Shown: positions 46,288 to 56,003 of the stretch, in pieces | Layout: each line of letters begins with the position of its first letter | Position numbering within the stretch: position 1 is the first letter of the stretch | Assembly (NCBI RefSeq): GCF_001700325.1 | Contig: NZ_MATO01000035.1 | Location: 1-64,000 of the forward strand | Origin: Caryophanon latum | GTDB taxonomy: Bacteria; Bacillota; Bacilli; Bacillales_A; Planococcaceae | Length of the DNA stretch: 64,000 bases | Direction: 5' to 3' | Made by a program: the position numbers and the translations under genes | Notes under the pieces: model-generated | What the model was told of the DNA's origin: nothing | What the model saw: the letters and a program-made list of their open reading frames with translations, nothing else | Databases searched by the model: none

Positions 46288-46893
46288 ATGGCATTTGAAG
46301 TAAAACCATTATCATACGCTTATGACGCGTTAGAGCCACATATCGACGCATTAACTATGGAGATTCACCACTCTAAACACCACGCTACATACGTAACAAA
46401 CTTAAACGCAGCAGTAGAAGGCACTGAATTCGCTGACAAAGATATTAACGAATTAATCGCTAACTTAGACGCGTTACCAGCTGACAAGCAAACTGCAGTA
46501 CGTAACAACGGTGGCGGTCATGCTAACCACACATTATTCTGGGAAGTAATCGCTCCAGGCGGTTCTAACACACCAGTAGGTAACGTAGCAGCAGCAATCG
46601 ATGCAAAATTCGGTTCATTCGATGCATTCAAAGAAGAGTTCGCTAAAGCAGCGACAACTCGTTTCGGTTCTGGTTGGGCTTGGTTAATCGTTGATGGTGA
46701 CGGCGTTGCTGTAACATCTACACCAAACCAAGACTCTCCAGTAATGGAAGGCAAAACACCAGTATTAGGTTTAGACGTTTGGGAGCACGCTTACTACTTA
46801 AAATGTCAAAACCGTCGCCCAGAGTACATCGGTAACTTCTGGAACGTAGTAAACTGGGATGTTGTTGAAGAAAAATTCAACGCAGCTAAATAA
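46288..46893 (+). CDS. sodA: Superoxide dismutase (Mn/Fe)
   Basis: This 201-residue enzyme dismutates superoxide. The metal ligands are visible in [10 protein letters not shown] (His), NHTLFWE (His) and [10 protein letters not shown] (Asp, His). The GGGHANHT and DVWEHAYY contexts fit the Mn-type SOD of Bacillales, but the metal cannot be fixed by sequence alone. Codon use is strongly optimised, unlike the neighbours, pointing to high expression. AGGAGG precedes the start. It is a single-gene unit with a very stable terminator. Confidence 0.97.
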   Translation: MAFEVKPLSYAYDALEPHIDALTMEIHHSKHHATYVTNLNAAVEGTEFADKDINELIANLDALPADKQTAVRNNGGGHANHTLFWEVIAPGGSNTPVGNVAAAIDAKFGSFDAFKEEFAKAATTRFGSGWAWLIVDGDGVAVTSTPNQDSPVMEGKTPVLGLDVWEHAYYLKCQNRRPEYIGNFWNVVNWDVVEEKFNAAK

Positions 46894-46904
46894 TTACGTA
46901 ATTG

Positions 46905-46953
46905 AAAAGGGATGGGCTTCAAGTCATAATGACTTGAAGCCCATCCCTTTTTC
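46905..46953. terminator. Terminator of sodA (bidirectional)
   Basis: A 22-bp perfect stem with a TAA loop (46905-46926 with 46930-46951) is followed by T residues. It also ends the convergent gene. Confidence 0.9.
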
Positions 46954-46955
46954 GT

Positions 46956-47369
46956 TTAGCGTTTCGTATGGAAGCCGCCCTTTTGTTGTGATGCTGCTTC
47001 TACATTTGCAGCAACCTCGTCTTCGCTCGTTGCGTGCGTCTGTAACATTTGTTGAACGTCGTTGCGTTTTTCCTCACATGCGATACAAAGCGCGCCTGTT
47101 GAGATCGTCGTGCCACATTCTTTACATGGGTAGTTGCTTTGTGTAGAATTGCTTAAAATGATGCGACCTTCCTGTAAAAATTGATAAATGACATCTAAGT
47201 CAACGCCTGTTTCTTTACTTACTGTAATGAGCTCAATCGTTTTGTTGCGCTTTAAAAACAGACGGATTTTTTGAAAATCTTCCTCTTCCTTTTGCACACA
47301 TGCTGGGCAAATGTCTTTTACCTTTTTATGAAATAAGGCACGACATCGTTCGCAGTTTTGAATCGTCAT
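46956..47369 (-). CDS. YvyF-like (TIGR03826) zinc-ribbon protein
   Basis: This 137-residue protein has an N-terminal CxxC pair (NCERCRALF), a second (DICPACVQKEEEDFQKIRLFL), a small winged-helix-like part (ISKETGVDLDVIYQFLQEGR, seen as VSKETGVDLDVIY), then a C-terminal zinc ribbon (CKECGTTI, LCIACEEK). The layout matches the flagellar-operon protein family TIGR03826/YvyF. No flagellar genes are near, so the setting is unusual. ATG 47369 follows TGGAGG. Confidence 0.75.
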   Translation of the reverse strand: MTIQNCERCRALFHKKVKDICPACVQKEEEDFQKIRLFLKRNKTIELITVSKETGVDLDVIYQFLQEGRIILSNSTQSNYPCKECGTTISTGALCIACEEKRNDVQQMLQTHATSEDEVAANVEAASQQKGGFHTKR

Positions 47370-47593
47370 TTTATATGCCTCCATTAAACTTAATATGTAG
47401 TGCACGACTATATATACATGCTAAGTCGTCCGTTGCATGTATTTGTACGTGAAATGTCCTTTTAGTGTACACCATTTTTATGCGTTATGTCCTCGTTTTC
47501 CTGTAATTTCGACACACTTTTTAACACGACGGAACTCGCAGTCGAAAAATACGTTCATAATACGTGACAAGCATTTTTTTCTGTGGCATACAG

Positions 47594-47602
47594 TGTTATA
47601 CT
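47594..47602 (+). promoter_or_regulatory. Extended -10 promoter of pbpA
   Basis: TG-T-TATACT (47594-47602) is an extended -10 element; no good -35 is seen. It lies about 33 bases before the TTG start. Confidence 0.5.
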
Positions 47603-47634
47603 AGCATGTAGATTGTTTTTTGGAGGTGGGGGGT

Positions 47635-49851
47635 TTGCGCAAGCAGCAACCGACAAAACGAACCGGCAGTGGGAAACCGAAGTCGGCTCGTTCGAATTTA
47701 ACATTTCGCATGAATGTATTATTTTTCTCCATCTTTATTTTATTTTCAGCACTCATATTCCGTTTAGGGTATTTGCAAATTGTAAAAGGGGAAGACTACG
47801 TACGTGCGTTAGAGCAAACAGAGGAAATTTCAGTGAATACAAGCGTGGCACGTGGGCGTATTTACGATAGTATGGGGCGCATTTTAGTTGATAATCAGCC
47901 AGAAAATGCGATTACGTATACGAAAATGCCGTCGACGAAGCGTGACGAAATGCTTGAAATTGCATCAAAGCTAGCGGTGCTAATCGATATGCCAACCGAT
48001 AAAGTAACGTTGCGCGACAAGCAAGATTTCTGGATTGCTCAAAACAGAGAAGAAGCGTATGGACGCGTATCAAAGAAAGAGCAAGATGCGATTCGTAAGG
48101 ACAATCCAAAAATGGAAGAGTCCGAATTTAACGCAGCGGTTGATCAACTCGTACGCGATCGCATTACCGATGCCGATTTATTAACACTTGAAGGAGATCA
48201 GCTTGAAATATTAGCGATTTTCCGTGAAATGTTAACAGGCTATGCGTTATCGCCACAAATTGTAAAAGGCGAAAATGTATCCGATGAAGAGTTTGCCCGC
48301 GTATCTGAGCGCTTAACGGAGCTGCCAGGTGTTAATACGACGACTGACTGGCGACGTGTCAAGCTATCATCACTAGCGATTTTAGGGCGCACAACAGTAC
48401 CGAGCAAAGGAATTCCAAAATCAAAGCTGTACTATTACTTAGCGCGTGATTATTCACGTAATGACCGCGTCGGTGAGTCGTACGTAGAAGCGCAGTATGA
48501 GGATTTATTGCAAGGACAAAAGGCAGTTGTGAAAAACGTCACGAATAAAGCGGGGCAAGTAGTCGACATGGTGACGACGTTTGAAGGCGAGCCAGGAAAA
48601 GAGCTTGTGTTAACGATTGACTCAGAGCTAAATGCAGCAGCTGATGAAATTTTAGAAAAGCACTTATTACGCTTAAAGTCATACAGTTATTCACATTTAT
48701 TAGATCGTGCCTTTTTAGTGATGATGAATCCAAATACTGGTGAAGTGCTATCGATGGTCGGTAAAAAAATCGAGCGCGATGAAGAGACAGGGCGCAACTA
48801 CATTGTAGACTATTCATACGGGGCGTTTACGACAGCGTATGAAGTTGGTTCGACGATGAAAGGTGCGACGATTTTATCTGGTTATACAGACGGCGTTATT
48901 TCACCGAACAAAGTGCTTGTCGATGAGCCGATTTATTTAGCCGGCACGAAAGTAAAACGTTCACTATTCAACCAAAGTGGACGTTATGCAATTAATGACA
49001 TTACGGCGTTAGAGCGTTCATCTAACGTATACATGTTTAAAATTGCGATGCTCATGGCAGGCCGCAGCTATTACCGCGGAATGGGCTTCGCAGTTGATCC
49101 AGCTGTATTCCAAAAAATGCGTAATTATTATGCGCAATTTGGTTTAGGTGTACCGACAGGCATCGACTTACCGAACGAGACGTCAGGTGTACAAGGACCG
49201 ACGCATCAAAGTGGTAAAGTGCTCGACTTAGCGATTGGACAGTTCGATACGTATACGCCGATGCAAATGGTGCAATACATTTCAACGATTGCCAATGGTG
49301 GTAAGCGTGTACAGCCACATGTTGTAAAGGAAATTCGTGAGCCATCGCCAGACGGAGAAACGTTAGGACCGCTCGTAAGTGAAGTCGAAACGAAAGTGTT
49401 AAACTACATCGACAACACGCCCGCGGAAATTGCACAAGTAAAAGAAGGAATGCGTCGTGTATATCGAGGTACAAACGGTTCAGCACGTAAAATTTTCGCT
49501 GATGCACCGTATGAGGCAGCTGGGAAAACAGGAACAGCTGAAGTTGTATATTACGATTCGAAGCGTGAATATTGGGGAAGCGGCGCGATCTCAATTGCGC
49601 ACGTTGGATTCTCACCGATTGATAACCCAGAGGTCGCATTTGCGGTTATGATTCCTTGGGTAACGACGGTGTACAATCCAGCGATGACGAATGCGAGTGA
49701 AATCGGTCGTGAAGTGCTCGATAAATATTACGAAATTAAAGCGCGTAACGTAGCGACAGATATGGCGAATGAAAAAGGCCAGCCGAAAATTTTGCCAGCA
49801 TACTCAGATGATCTTATTCAAGAAACAGAAGAAGAGCAAACGGTACGCTAA
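47635..49851 (+). CDS. pbpA: Class B penicillin-binding protein (PBP2/PbpA type)
   Basis: This 738-residue transpeptidase has a short cytoplasmic basic tail, one transmembrane helix (about 24-45), a dimerisation/pedestal domain (about 60-310) and a transpeptidase domain. The active-site motifs are STMK (VGSTMKGAT, about residue 407), SSN (RSSNVYM) and KTG (AGKTGTAE). It cross-links peptidoglycan outside the membrane, probably in elongation. The start is TTG 47635, eight bases after GGAGG. It occupies the yqgF (pbpA) place after sodA. Confidence 0.93.
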   Translation: MRKQQPTKRTGSGKPKSARSNLTFRMNVLFFSIFILFSALIFRLGYLQIVKGEDYVRALEQTEEISVNTSVARGRIYDSMGRILVDNQPENAITYTKMPSTKRDEMLEIASKLAVLIDMPTDKVTLRDKQDFWIAQNREEAYGRVSKKEQDAIRKDNPKMEESEFNAAVDQLVRDRITDADLLTLEGDQLEILAIFREMLTGYALSPQIVKGENVSDEEFARVSERLTELPGVNTTTDWRRVKLSSLAILGRTTVPSKGIPKSKLYYYLARDYSRNDRVGESYVEAQYEDLLQGQKAVVKNVTNKAGQVVDMVTTFEGEPGKELVLTIDSELNAAADEILEKHLLRLKSYSYSHLLDRAFLVMMNPNTGEVLSMVGKKIERDEETGRNYIVDYSYGAFTTAYEVGSTMKGATILSGYTDGVISPNKVLVDEPIYLAGTKVKRSLFNQSGRYAINDITALERSSNVYMFKIAMLMAGRSYYRGMGFAVDPAVFQKMRNYYAQFGLGVPTGIDLPNETSGVQGPTHQSGKVLDLAIGQFDTYTPMQMVQYISTIANGGKRVQPHVVKEIREPSPDGETLGPLVSEVETKVLNYIDNTPAEIAQVKEGMRRVYRGTNGSARKIFADAPYEAAGKTGTAEVVYYDSKREYWGSGAISIAHVGFSPIDNPEVAFAVMIPWVTTVYNPAMTNASEIGREVLDKYYEIKARNVATDMANEKGQPKILPAYSDDLIQETEEEQTVR

Positions 49852-49861
49852 TGCGATGACG

Positions 49862-49906
49862 AAGCTGTGTTAATTGTCGATTTCGACTTTTAACACAGCT
49901 TTTTTG
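49862..49906 (+). terminator. Terminator of pbpA
   Basis: A 12-bp perfect stem (AAGCTGTGTTAA with TTAACACAGCTT) is followed by TTTTTG. Confidence 0.85.
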
Positions 49907-50141
49907 TTTTTCATGTATGACGTCGAGTAGACAATGCAATAAAACGAAGTTGCTCACGGTTCATTAGTGCGACAGTCGCAGCTGTTTCTTATAGGACAAT
50001 TGTATTGGATATGTATAGTTTGTAAACGTATCTTTACAATTCGGAATCGTGTAAATAGACAGAAAAGTAGGAATTATATACATTTGGAGCGCTTTTAACA
50101 GAGGTGCTTCTTTTTTTGCGTGTTTTTTTCTTTATGCAGTC

Positions 50142-50193
50142 TTAACATTTTGTTCATGTACGCTCAATATCGTCTGTTTATAGTGAATATAAC
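50142..50193 (+). promoter_or_regulatory. Pho box and -10 element of the pst operon
   Basis: Four hexamers occur at exact 11-base intervals: TTAACA (50142), TTCATG (50153), TCAATA (50164), TGTTTA (50175). This is the PhoP tandem-repeat layout (TTAACA-like, 5-base spacers). TATAAC at 50188-50193 can serve as -10. Confidence 0.7.
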
Positions 50194-50235
50194 AACAGCA
50201 ACACAACTTATACGGAGAATGTGGAGGAAAGACAA

Positions 50236-51204
50236 ATGAAACAAGTAAAGTATGGAACATTAGCAGCAACATTAACAGCAGCATTATTTTTAGCAGCATG
50301 TGGAGATGATACAGAAAACACCGATGCAAACGCAACAAATGATGCAGGTGAAGAAACTGCTGAAACAGAAGCAACATTAGCTGGAGAAGTGTTAGGGGAC
50401 GGTTCTTCAACAGTTGCACCAATTACAGAAGGTTTAGTAGAAGAATATAGCGCAGCACAACCAGACGTGCGTGTATCAGTTGGTATTTCTGGTACAGGTG
50501 GCGGCTTTGAAAAATTCATTAACGGAGAAACAGATTTCTCAAACGCATCTCGTGAAATTAAAGACGAGGAAGTTCAAAAGTTAAACGAAGCGGGCATCGC
50601 ATACACGGAGCTTGAGCTTGCATATGACGGTCTATCAATCGTTGTAAACCCAGAAAACACATGGGCACAAAACTTAACGCTTGATCAATTAAAGAAAATT
50701 TGGATTGAAGACGGCACAGTGAAAAAATGGTCAGATATCGATCCATCTTGGCCGGCTGAAGAAATCGTCTTTTATTCACCAGGCTCAGATTCAGGTACAT
50801 ATGATTACTTCGATGAGGTTGTGTTAGAAGGTGCAGACCTTGTGAAAGCAGCAACACTTTCAGAAGATGATAACGTTCTTGTACAAGGCGTACGCGGCGA
50901 TAAAAATGCAATCGGCTTCTTTGGCTACGCATACTACTTAGCGAACAAAGAAACGTTAAAAGCAGTATCAATTGACGGCGTGTTACCGAGCGGCGAAACG
51001 ATTGCATCAGGCGAGTACACACCACTTTCTCGTTCGCTATACGTTTACGTGAATAACGAATCAGTGAAATCAGAAGAAGCAGTATACGATTTCATGAAAT
51101 ATACGCTTGAAAACGCTGGTGAAATGTCAGAGCTTGTTGGCTACGTTCCTTTAAATGATGATGAATACGAAGCGGGCTTACAATTACTAGAAGGCTTACG
51201 TTAA
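50236..51204 (+). CDS. pstS: Phosphate ABC transporter substrate-binding lipoprotein
   Basis: This 322-residue lipoprotein (lipobox LAAC, Cys22) has the PstS fold. It begins with the phosphate-contacting [10 protein letters not shown] and contains [20 protein letters not shown] and [13 protein letters not shown]. It captures phosphate outside the membrane for PstCAB. ATG 50236 follows GGAGG. A Pho box precedes it and a hairpin follows, which would favour excess PstS over the membrane parts. Confidence 0.95.
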   Translation: MKQVKYGTLAATLTAALFLAACGDDTENTDANATNDAGEETAETEATLAGEVLGDGSSTVAPITEGLVEEYSAAQPDVRVSVGISGTGGGFEKFINGETDFSNASREIKDEEVQKLNEAGIAYTELELAYDGLSIVVNPENTWAQNLTLDQLKKIWIEDGTVKKWSDIDPSWPAEEIVFYSPGSDSGTYDYFDEVVLEGADLVKAATLSEDDNVLVQGVRGDKNAIGFFGYAYYLANKETLKAVSIDGVLPSGETIASGEYTPLSRSLYVYVNNESVKSEEAVYDFMKYTLENAGEMSELVGYVPLNDDEYEAGLQLLEGLR

Positions 51205-51209
51205 TGAAC

Positions 51210-51242
51210 AGCTGGTGTGTCGTCAACGGCGGCGCACCAGCT
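51210..51242 (+). promoter_or_regulatory. Hairpin between pstS and pstC
   Basis: A 10-bp stem with one G-U pair (AGCTGGTGTG with CGCACCAGCT) is followed by TTCACTTTG with no clean T run. It probably acts as a partial terminator or a 3' stabiliser of pstS mRNA. Confidence 0.6.
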
Positions 51243-51289
51243 TTCACTTTGACTGAATCAACATTTGATAATTTGAGAGGAGTAGCATT

Positions 51290-52228
51290 ATGCGCACGAA
51301 TGAACAATCTCCATCGGTACAAGCGATGATCGCCGCATCCCGCAACAAAAAAGGGAAGCGCTTATTAGAAAAAACGATGCCAAAGCTTTTATTGCTCACT
51401 GCACTTATTTCCGTATTAACGACGTTTGGGATCGTCTTTACATTAATTTTTGAAACAGTTGAATTTTTTAATCGCATTCCGTTACTTGATTTCATTACCG
51501 GAGTGGAGTGGCTACCGTTCGCAGGTGAAGCGCAGTACGGTATTTTACCACTCATCGCCGGTACGATGAAAGTAACAGTCATTGCGGTGCTTGTCGCGGT
51601 ACCATTAGGGCTTGCTGCTGCGATTTATTTAAGTGAATATGCATCAGATAGCGCTCGCCGCATTATTAAGCCTGTATTAGAAGTATTAGCAGGTATTCCG
51701 ACAATCGTTTACGGTTTCTTCGCGTTAACGTTCGTCACACCAGTACTTCAAATGATTTCACCAGATATTAAAATTTTCAACGCACTCAGCCCAGGAATTG
51801 TAGTCGGCATTATGATTTTACCGATGATTACGTCTTTATCAGAGGATGCGATGTCTTCTGTACCGAAGTCAATTCGCGAAGGTGCACTTGGCTTAGGCTC
51901 AACGAAATTTGAAGTGGCGATTAAAGTTGTATTACCAGCCGCACTATCAGGTATCGTTGCATCGATCGTACTTGCGGTATCACGCGCAATCGGAGAGACG
52001 ATGATCGTTTCACTTGCAGGTGGTTCAACGCCGACGCTTGATGCGAACGTCACAGGCTCGATTCAAACGATGACCGCTTACATCGTACAAGTATCAACAG
52101 GGGACGCTGGGTACGGGACGACAATTTATTACTCAATTTACGCGGTCGGATTTACGTTATTTATTTTCACACTTCTAATGAATTTACTAGCGCAATACAT
52201 TTCGAAGCGCTACCGAGAGGAGTATTAA
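51290..52228 (+). CDS. pstC: Phosphate ABC transporter permease PstC
   Basis: This 312-residue permease has about six transmembrane helices and the ABC coupling motif EALGLGSTKFEVAIKVVLPAA-type (seen as EGALGLGSTKFEVAIKVVL). It forms the phosphate channel with PstA, which starts two bases after its stop. GAGAGGAG precedes ATG 51290. Confidence 0.95.
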   Translation: MRTNEQSPSVQAMIAASRNKKGKRLLEKTMPKLLLLTALISVLTTFGIVFTLIFETVEFFNRIPLLDFITGVEWLPFAGEAQYGILPLIAGTMKVTVIAVLVAVPLGLAAAIYLSEYASDSARRIIKPVLEVLAGIPTIVYGFFALTFVTPVLQMISPDIKIFNALSPGIVVGIMILPMITSLSEDAMSSVPKSIREGALGLGSTKFEVAIKVVLPAALSGIVASIVLAVSRAIGETMIVSLAGGSTPTLDANVTGSIQTMTAYIVQVSTGDAGYGTTIYYSIYAVGFTLFIFTLLMNLLAQYISKRYREEY

Positions 52229-52229
52229 T

Positions 52230-53108
52230 ATGCGCTACATCGAAGAAACAAGCGTCATGCAAAATATGAATAAGCGATTGTTCCGCAATAAATTGTGGAA
52301 GGCGCTATTTTTAGGTGCTGTTACGATTGCACTTGCATCACTTGTCATTTTACTATATCGCATCGTTACGCAAGGTGCAGATTACTTAACGTGGGATTTC
52401 ATGACGAACTTTGCGTCGCGTTTCCCGGAGCAAGCAGGTATTAAAGCAGCACTTGTCGGCTCACTTTGGTTAATGCTTGTCGTAGCACCGGTTTCGATGA
52501 CACTCGGTATTGGAACGGCGATTTATTTAGAGGAATATGCAAAGAAAAACAAATTAAATGATTTCATTCGCATGAACATTTCAAACTTAGCAGGTGTACC
52601 GTCGATCGTCTTCGGTTTACTCGGTTTAACGATTTTCGTTCGTATGCTTGATTTAGGGAAGTCAGTACTTGCAGCAGGTTTAACGATGAGTTTACTCATT
52701 TTACCGGTCATCATCGTCGCGTCACAAGAAGCGATTCGTGCCGTACCGAAAGAACAGCGTGAAGCGAGCTTTGGCATGGGCGCAACGAAATGGCAAACGA
52801 TCGTACGTGTCGTATTACCAGCGGCGATTCCAGGTATTTTAACAGGTAGTATTTTAGCGTTATCTCGTGCGATTGGTGAAACAGCACCGCTTGTTGTTAT
52901 CGGTATCCCAGTAATCTTGCAGTTTTTACCGGACGGACTTCTTAGCTCATTCACTGTATTACCGATGCAAATTTTTGACTGGGCGAAGCGACCACAAGAA
53001 GAGTTTTTATTCGTCGCATCTGCCGGCATTATCGTCTTAATGGTTTTACTCATTATTATGAACTCAATTGCGATTTTCATTCGAAATAAATTCCAACAAC
53101 GATATTAA
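52230..53108 (+). CDS. pstA: Phosphate ABC transporter permease PstA
   Basis: This 292-residue permease has six predicted helices and the coupling motif EASFGMGATKWQTIVRVVLP. It is the partner of PstC in the membrane channel. The start lies directly after the pstC stop, with AGAGGAG inside the end of pstC, so translation is coupled. Confidence 0.95.
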   Translation: MRYIEETSVMQNMNKRLFRNKLWKALFLGAVTIALASLVILLYRIVTQGADYLTWDFMTNFASRFPEQAGIKAALVGSLWLMLVVAPVSMTLGIGTAIYLEEYAKKNKLNDFIRMNISNLAGVPSIVFGLLGLTIFVRMLDLGKSVLAAGLTMSLLILPVIIVASQEAIRAVPKEQREASFGMGATKWQTIVRVVLPAAIPGILTGSILALSRAIGETAPLVVIGIPVILQFLPDGLLSSFTVLPMQIFDWAKRPQEEFLFVASAGIIVLMVLLIIMNSIAIFIRNKFQQRY

Positions 53109-53123
53109 AGGAGCGTGACTTTT

Positions 53124-53954
53124 ATGGTACAGTTAGCGGTACAAGAAGTGAAAAAAGGTAAAATTTTAGAGGTTAATGGCACGCCTGCAGCAGCACCGAA
53201 AAAAACGGTGTATGATACAATCGGGTTAGACTTATGGTACGGTGAGCACCACGCGTTAAAAAACATTGACTTAGCGATTGCAGAAAATGAAGTAACGGCG
53301 ATCATCGGTCCATCAGGATGCGGGAAATCAACCTATTTAAAAACGTTAAATCGCATGGTTGAGCTTGTGCCAGTTGTGCGCACATCAGGTGTTATTAACT
53401 ACCGTGGTCGTAACATTTTAGACCGCAACTATACGGTAGAGGAACTGCGTACGAAAGTGGGGATGGTATTCCAAAAGCCAAACCCATTCCCAAAATCGAT
53501 TTATGACAACATCGCATACGGCCCGCGCATTCACGGCATTAAAAACAAAAAGATTTTAGATGAAATTGTCGAAAAATCACTTCGCGGTGCAGCAATTTGG
53601 GACGAAGTAAAAGATCGTTTACACGAAAATGCATACGGCTTATCAGGTGGTCAGCAGCAACGTATTTGTATTGCACGTTGCTTAGCGATCGAGCCAGACG
53701 TCATTTTAATGGACGAGCCGACGTCGGCACTTGACCCAATTTCAACATTAAAAGTGGAGGAGCTTGTGCAAGAGTTAAAAGATAACTACTCAATCGTTAT
53801 CGTGACGCATAACATGCAACAAGCGGCGCGTATTTCGGATAAAACAGCGTTCTTCTTAAACGGAGAAGTTATTGAGTTTGATAATACGGACCACATTTTC
53901 TCAACGCCAAGCGATAAGCGTACAGAAGATTACATTTCAGGACGATTCGGATAA
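53124..53954 (+). CDS. pstB: Phosphate ABC transporter ATP-binding protein
   Basis: This 276-residue ATPase has Walker [10 protein letters not shown], the PstB-specific [18 protein letters not shown], signature LSGGQQQR, Walker [13 protein letters not shown] and H-loop THNMQQ. It energises phosphate import. ATG 53124 follows AAAGGAGCG. B. subtilis has two pstB genes; only one is present here. Confidence 0.97.
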   Translation: MVQLAVQEVKKGKILEVNGTPAAAPKKTVYDTIGLDLWYGEHHALKNIDLAIAENEVTAIIGPSGCGKSTYLKTLNRMVELVPVVRTSGVINYRGRNILDRNYTVEELRTKVGMVFQKPNPFPKSIYDNIAYGPRIHGIKNKKILDEIVEKSLRGAAIWDEVKDRLHENAYGLSGGQQQRICIARCLAIEPDVILMDEPTSALDPISTLKVEELVQELKDNYSIVIVTHNMQQAARISDKTAFFLNGEVIEFDNTDHIFSTPSDKRTEDYISGRFG

Positions 53955-53965
53955 GGAGCATAACT

Positions 53966-54625
53966 ATGAACGTAAGAGAACGATTTGAATTAGCATTAAT
54001 GGGCATTCAGCACCAATTAACAGAGCTGAGCGATTTAAGTATTGAGGCGTTAGAGCAAGCTTTCACAGCGCTGGAAAACCGCGATTTAGAATTAGCATTA
54101 AACGTCATCGAGGACGATATGCACATTAACCGCTTAGAGGAAATGATTAACGACCAAGCGATTTTACTTATTACACGCCAGCAGCCAGTCGCAAAAGATT
54201 TACGTCAGCTCATGGTCATCGTAAAAGCAGCATCGGATATGGAGCGCGTCGCTGATTACGCGGTAGATATCGCAAAGGAAACAATTCGCATCGGTGAAAA
54301 CGCACCGACTGTTGATTTAACGCATTTACGTGACATGCATCAAAAGACGGTAACGATGCTGCGCTCATCTGTTGAAGCGTTTGTAGAGCGCGATATGATC
54401 AAAGCAAAAGACGTTGCACAACTAGACGATGAAGTCGATGAATTATACGGCGTAACAGTACGCGAGTTGTTAGAGCTAAGTGTAGCCGACTCATCTTGCA
54501 TTAAAGTCGTATCACATTTATCGTTTGTGAGCCGCTTCCTAGAGCGCTGCGCCGACCACTCAACGAACATTTGTGAGCATTTGTTCTACTTAGTAAAAGG
54601 CGAGCATTACGAGTTAAACAACTAA
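53966..54625 (+). CDS. phoU: Phosphate signalling protein PhoU
   Basis: This 219-residue all-helical protein is made of two PhoU repeats with the metal-cluster motifs ExxxD/KDLRxL (VAKDLRQLMVIVKAASDMERVADYAVDIA in two parts, then FVSRFLERCADHSTNICEH). It damps the PhoR-PhoP response and Pst activity when phosphate is ample. It is the last gene of the pst operon, 11 bases after pstB, and ends at a strong bidirectional terminator. phoPR itself is not in the window. Confidence 0.95.
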   Translation: MNVRERFELALMGIQHQLTELSDLSIEALEQAFTALENRDLELALNVIEDDMHINRLEEMINDQAILLITRQQPVAKDLRQLMVIVKAASDMERVADYAVDIAKETIRIGENAPTVDLTHLRDMHQKTVTMLRSSVEAFVERDMIKAKDVAQLDDEVDELYGVTVRELLELSVADSSCIKVVSHLSFVSRFLERCADHSTNICEHLFYLVKGEHYELNN

Positions 54626-54660
54626 AAAAAGGTGTGCGAAACTTTCGCACACCTTTTTTG
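54625..54660. terminator. Bidirectional terminator between phoU and hmp
   Basis: A 17-bp perfect stem (AAAAAAGGTGTGCGAAA with its complement) has A and T runs on either side. Confidence 0.9.
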
Positions 54661-54662
54661 CG

Positions 54663-55793
54663 TTACATCGCGATTGCTGGGCCGAAAAACTCGACGTGAA
54701 TGCGTGATGCATCGACATGTAGTTGTGTTAACGCATTGTGTACCGCTTCCATAAACGGTGTCGGACCGCATACGTATACGTGCGTGTCAGCCGTTAGTAG
54801 CGCTTCAATCTGCTCCTTTGTAATATAGCCTTCTGTATCGGAGTAAATCGTTTTGTACATGCCGCCGAGCGCTTCTACTTTTGCGGCAATTTGTTCGCTA
54901 AATGCTGCGACTTGTGCATTGCGCGCGCATTGAATGAACGCTACGTCTCCTGTCGTTACTTGCTGCAGCATGGCGTGAAGCGGTGTCACTCCGATGCCGC
55001 CACTAATAAATAGTGTAGACGGTGCTGCTTCATAAACGAAATCACCTGCTGGTACGCTAATGTCTACGGTTGTTCCAATAGGTGCATCGTGTAAATAATT
55101 CGATACGACGCCGTCACCTTCTTCACGCTTAACTGTAATTTCATAAGCGTTTGCTGTCGCGTGCGTGATCGTATATTGGCGATTGCATAAAAATGGTTCA
55201 CCTGGAATTGCTGTGCGCAGTGACACGTATTGCCCTGCACGGACAGCAGGAAGCGTTTGACCGTCTACTGGTGTTAACGTAAACGTCGTGGCTACATCGC
55301 TTTGTGCCACTTTCGCAGCGATTTCAAATGGCTTAAAGAAGCGCCAGCCGTTGTTTGCCTCTGCTTGTTGATATAAATCTTCCTCGACCGAAATGAAAAT
55401 GTCGGCAATGACGCCGTATGCTTGTGCCCAGGCGTTTAAAATATCGTCTGTTGCGGCTTCATGAAGCACTTCTTTAATGGCGCCGAGTAAAAATTCACCA
55501 ACGATTGGGTAATGTTCCGGCAGTACACCTAAGCTGCGGTGCTTATGTGCAATTTTTAAAACAGCTGGTAGTAGCGCTTCTAAGTTTTCGATATGCACTG
55601 CTGCCGCGTACACCGTGTTTGCGAGCGCGGTTTGCTGGCGTCCTTTTTGCTGATTTGTACGGTTGAAAATATGAAATAACGCAGGGTGCGCGTTAAATAA
55701 ATTGCTGTAAAATGTTTTCGTAATCGTAACGCCGTGCTGCTCGAGTACCGGAATCGTTGCTTTGATCGTATCAATTGTTTGTTGTTGTAACAT
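54663..55793 (-). CDS. hmp: Flavohemoglobin (nitric oxide dioxygenase)
   Basis: This 376-residue protein joins a globin domain (about 1-138; proximal His in [14 protein letters not shown]) to a ferredoxin reductase domain with FAD motif NRQYTITH and NAD site [15 protein letters not shown]. It oxidises nitric oxide to nitrate with O2 and NADPH. ATG 55793 follows AAAGGACG. The upstream region carries an NsrR-like operator over the -10, so derepression by NO is expected. It is slightly shorter than many Hmp proteins (about 400). Confidence 0.95.
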   Translation of the reverse strand: MLQQQTIDTIKATIPVLEQHGVTITKTFYSNLFNAHPALFHIFNRTNQQKGRQQTALANTVYAAAVHIENLEALLPAVLKIAHKHRSLGVLPEHYPIVGEFLLGAIKEVLHEAATDDILNAWAQAYGVIADIFISVEEDLYQQAEANNGWRFFKPFEIAAKVAQSDVATTFTLTPVDGQTLPAVRAGQYVSLRTAIPGEPFLCNRQYTITHATANAYEITVKREEGDGVVSNYLHDAPIGTTVDISVPAGDFVYEAAPSTLFISGGIGVTPLHAMLQQVTTGDVAFIQCARNAQVAAFSEQIAAKVEALGGMYKTIYSDTEGYITKEQIEALLTADTHVYVCGPTPFMEAVHNALTQLHVDASRIHVEFFGPAIAM

Positions 55794-55841
55794 GTTTGAA
55801 CACGTCCTTTCGACATGACTATACGCCGCTAACACATTAAA

Positions 55842-55885
55842 AACAATATATTAAATACATCTTTAACAAAGCTGTCACAAAACAT
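55842..55885 (-). promoter_or_regulatory. NsrR-like operator and promoter of hmp
   Basis: On the reverse strand AAGATGTATTTAATATATTG (55863-55844) has one perfect half of the NsrR consensus AAGATGTATTT and a weaker second half. GTGACA, 17 bases, TTTAAT fits a SigA promoter whose -10 lies within the site. Confidence 0.6.
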
Positions 55886-56003
55886 ATATAAAATATGAAT
55901 GTTTTAATGCACCTCTTGACACAGAAATGAACGATTCATTCATTGCGCAGTGCAACACCGTTTGTTACTCTTGTATATAGAAAGAAGAATGGAGAGAAAG
56001 TAG

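Noticed and set aside
49052-49639. A 195-codon open frame antisense to pbpA
   Set aside because: It lies opposite the PBP transpeptidase domain; codon composition is that of an antisense frame (rich in His, Arg, Leu, Ser).
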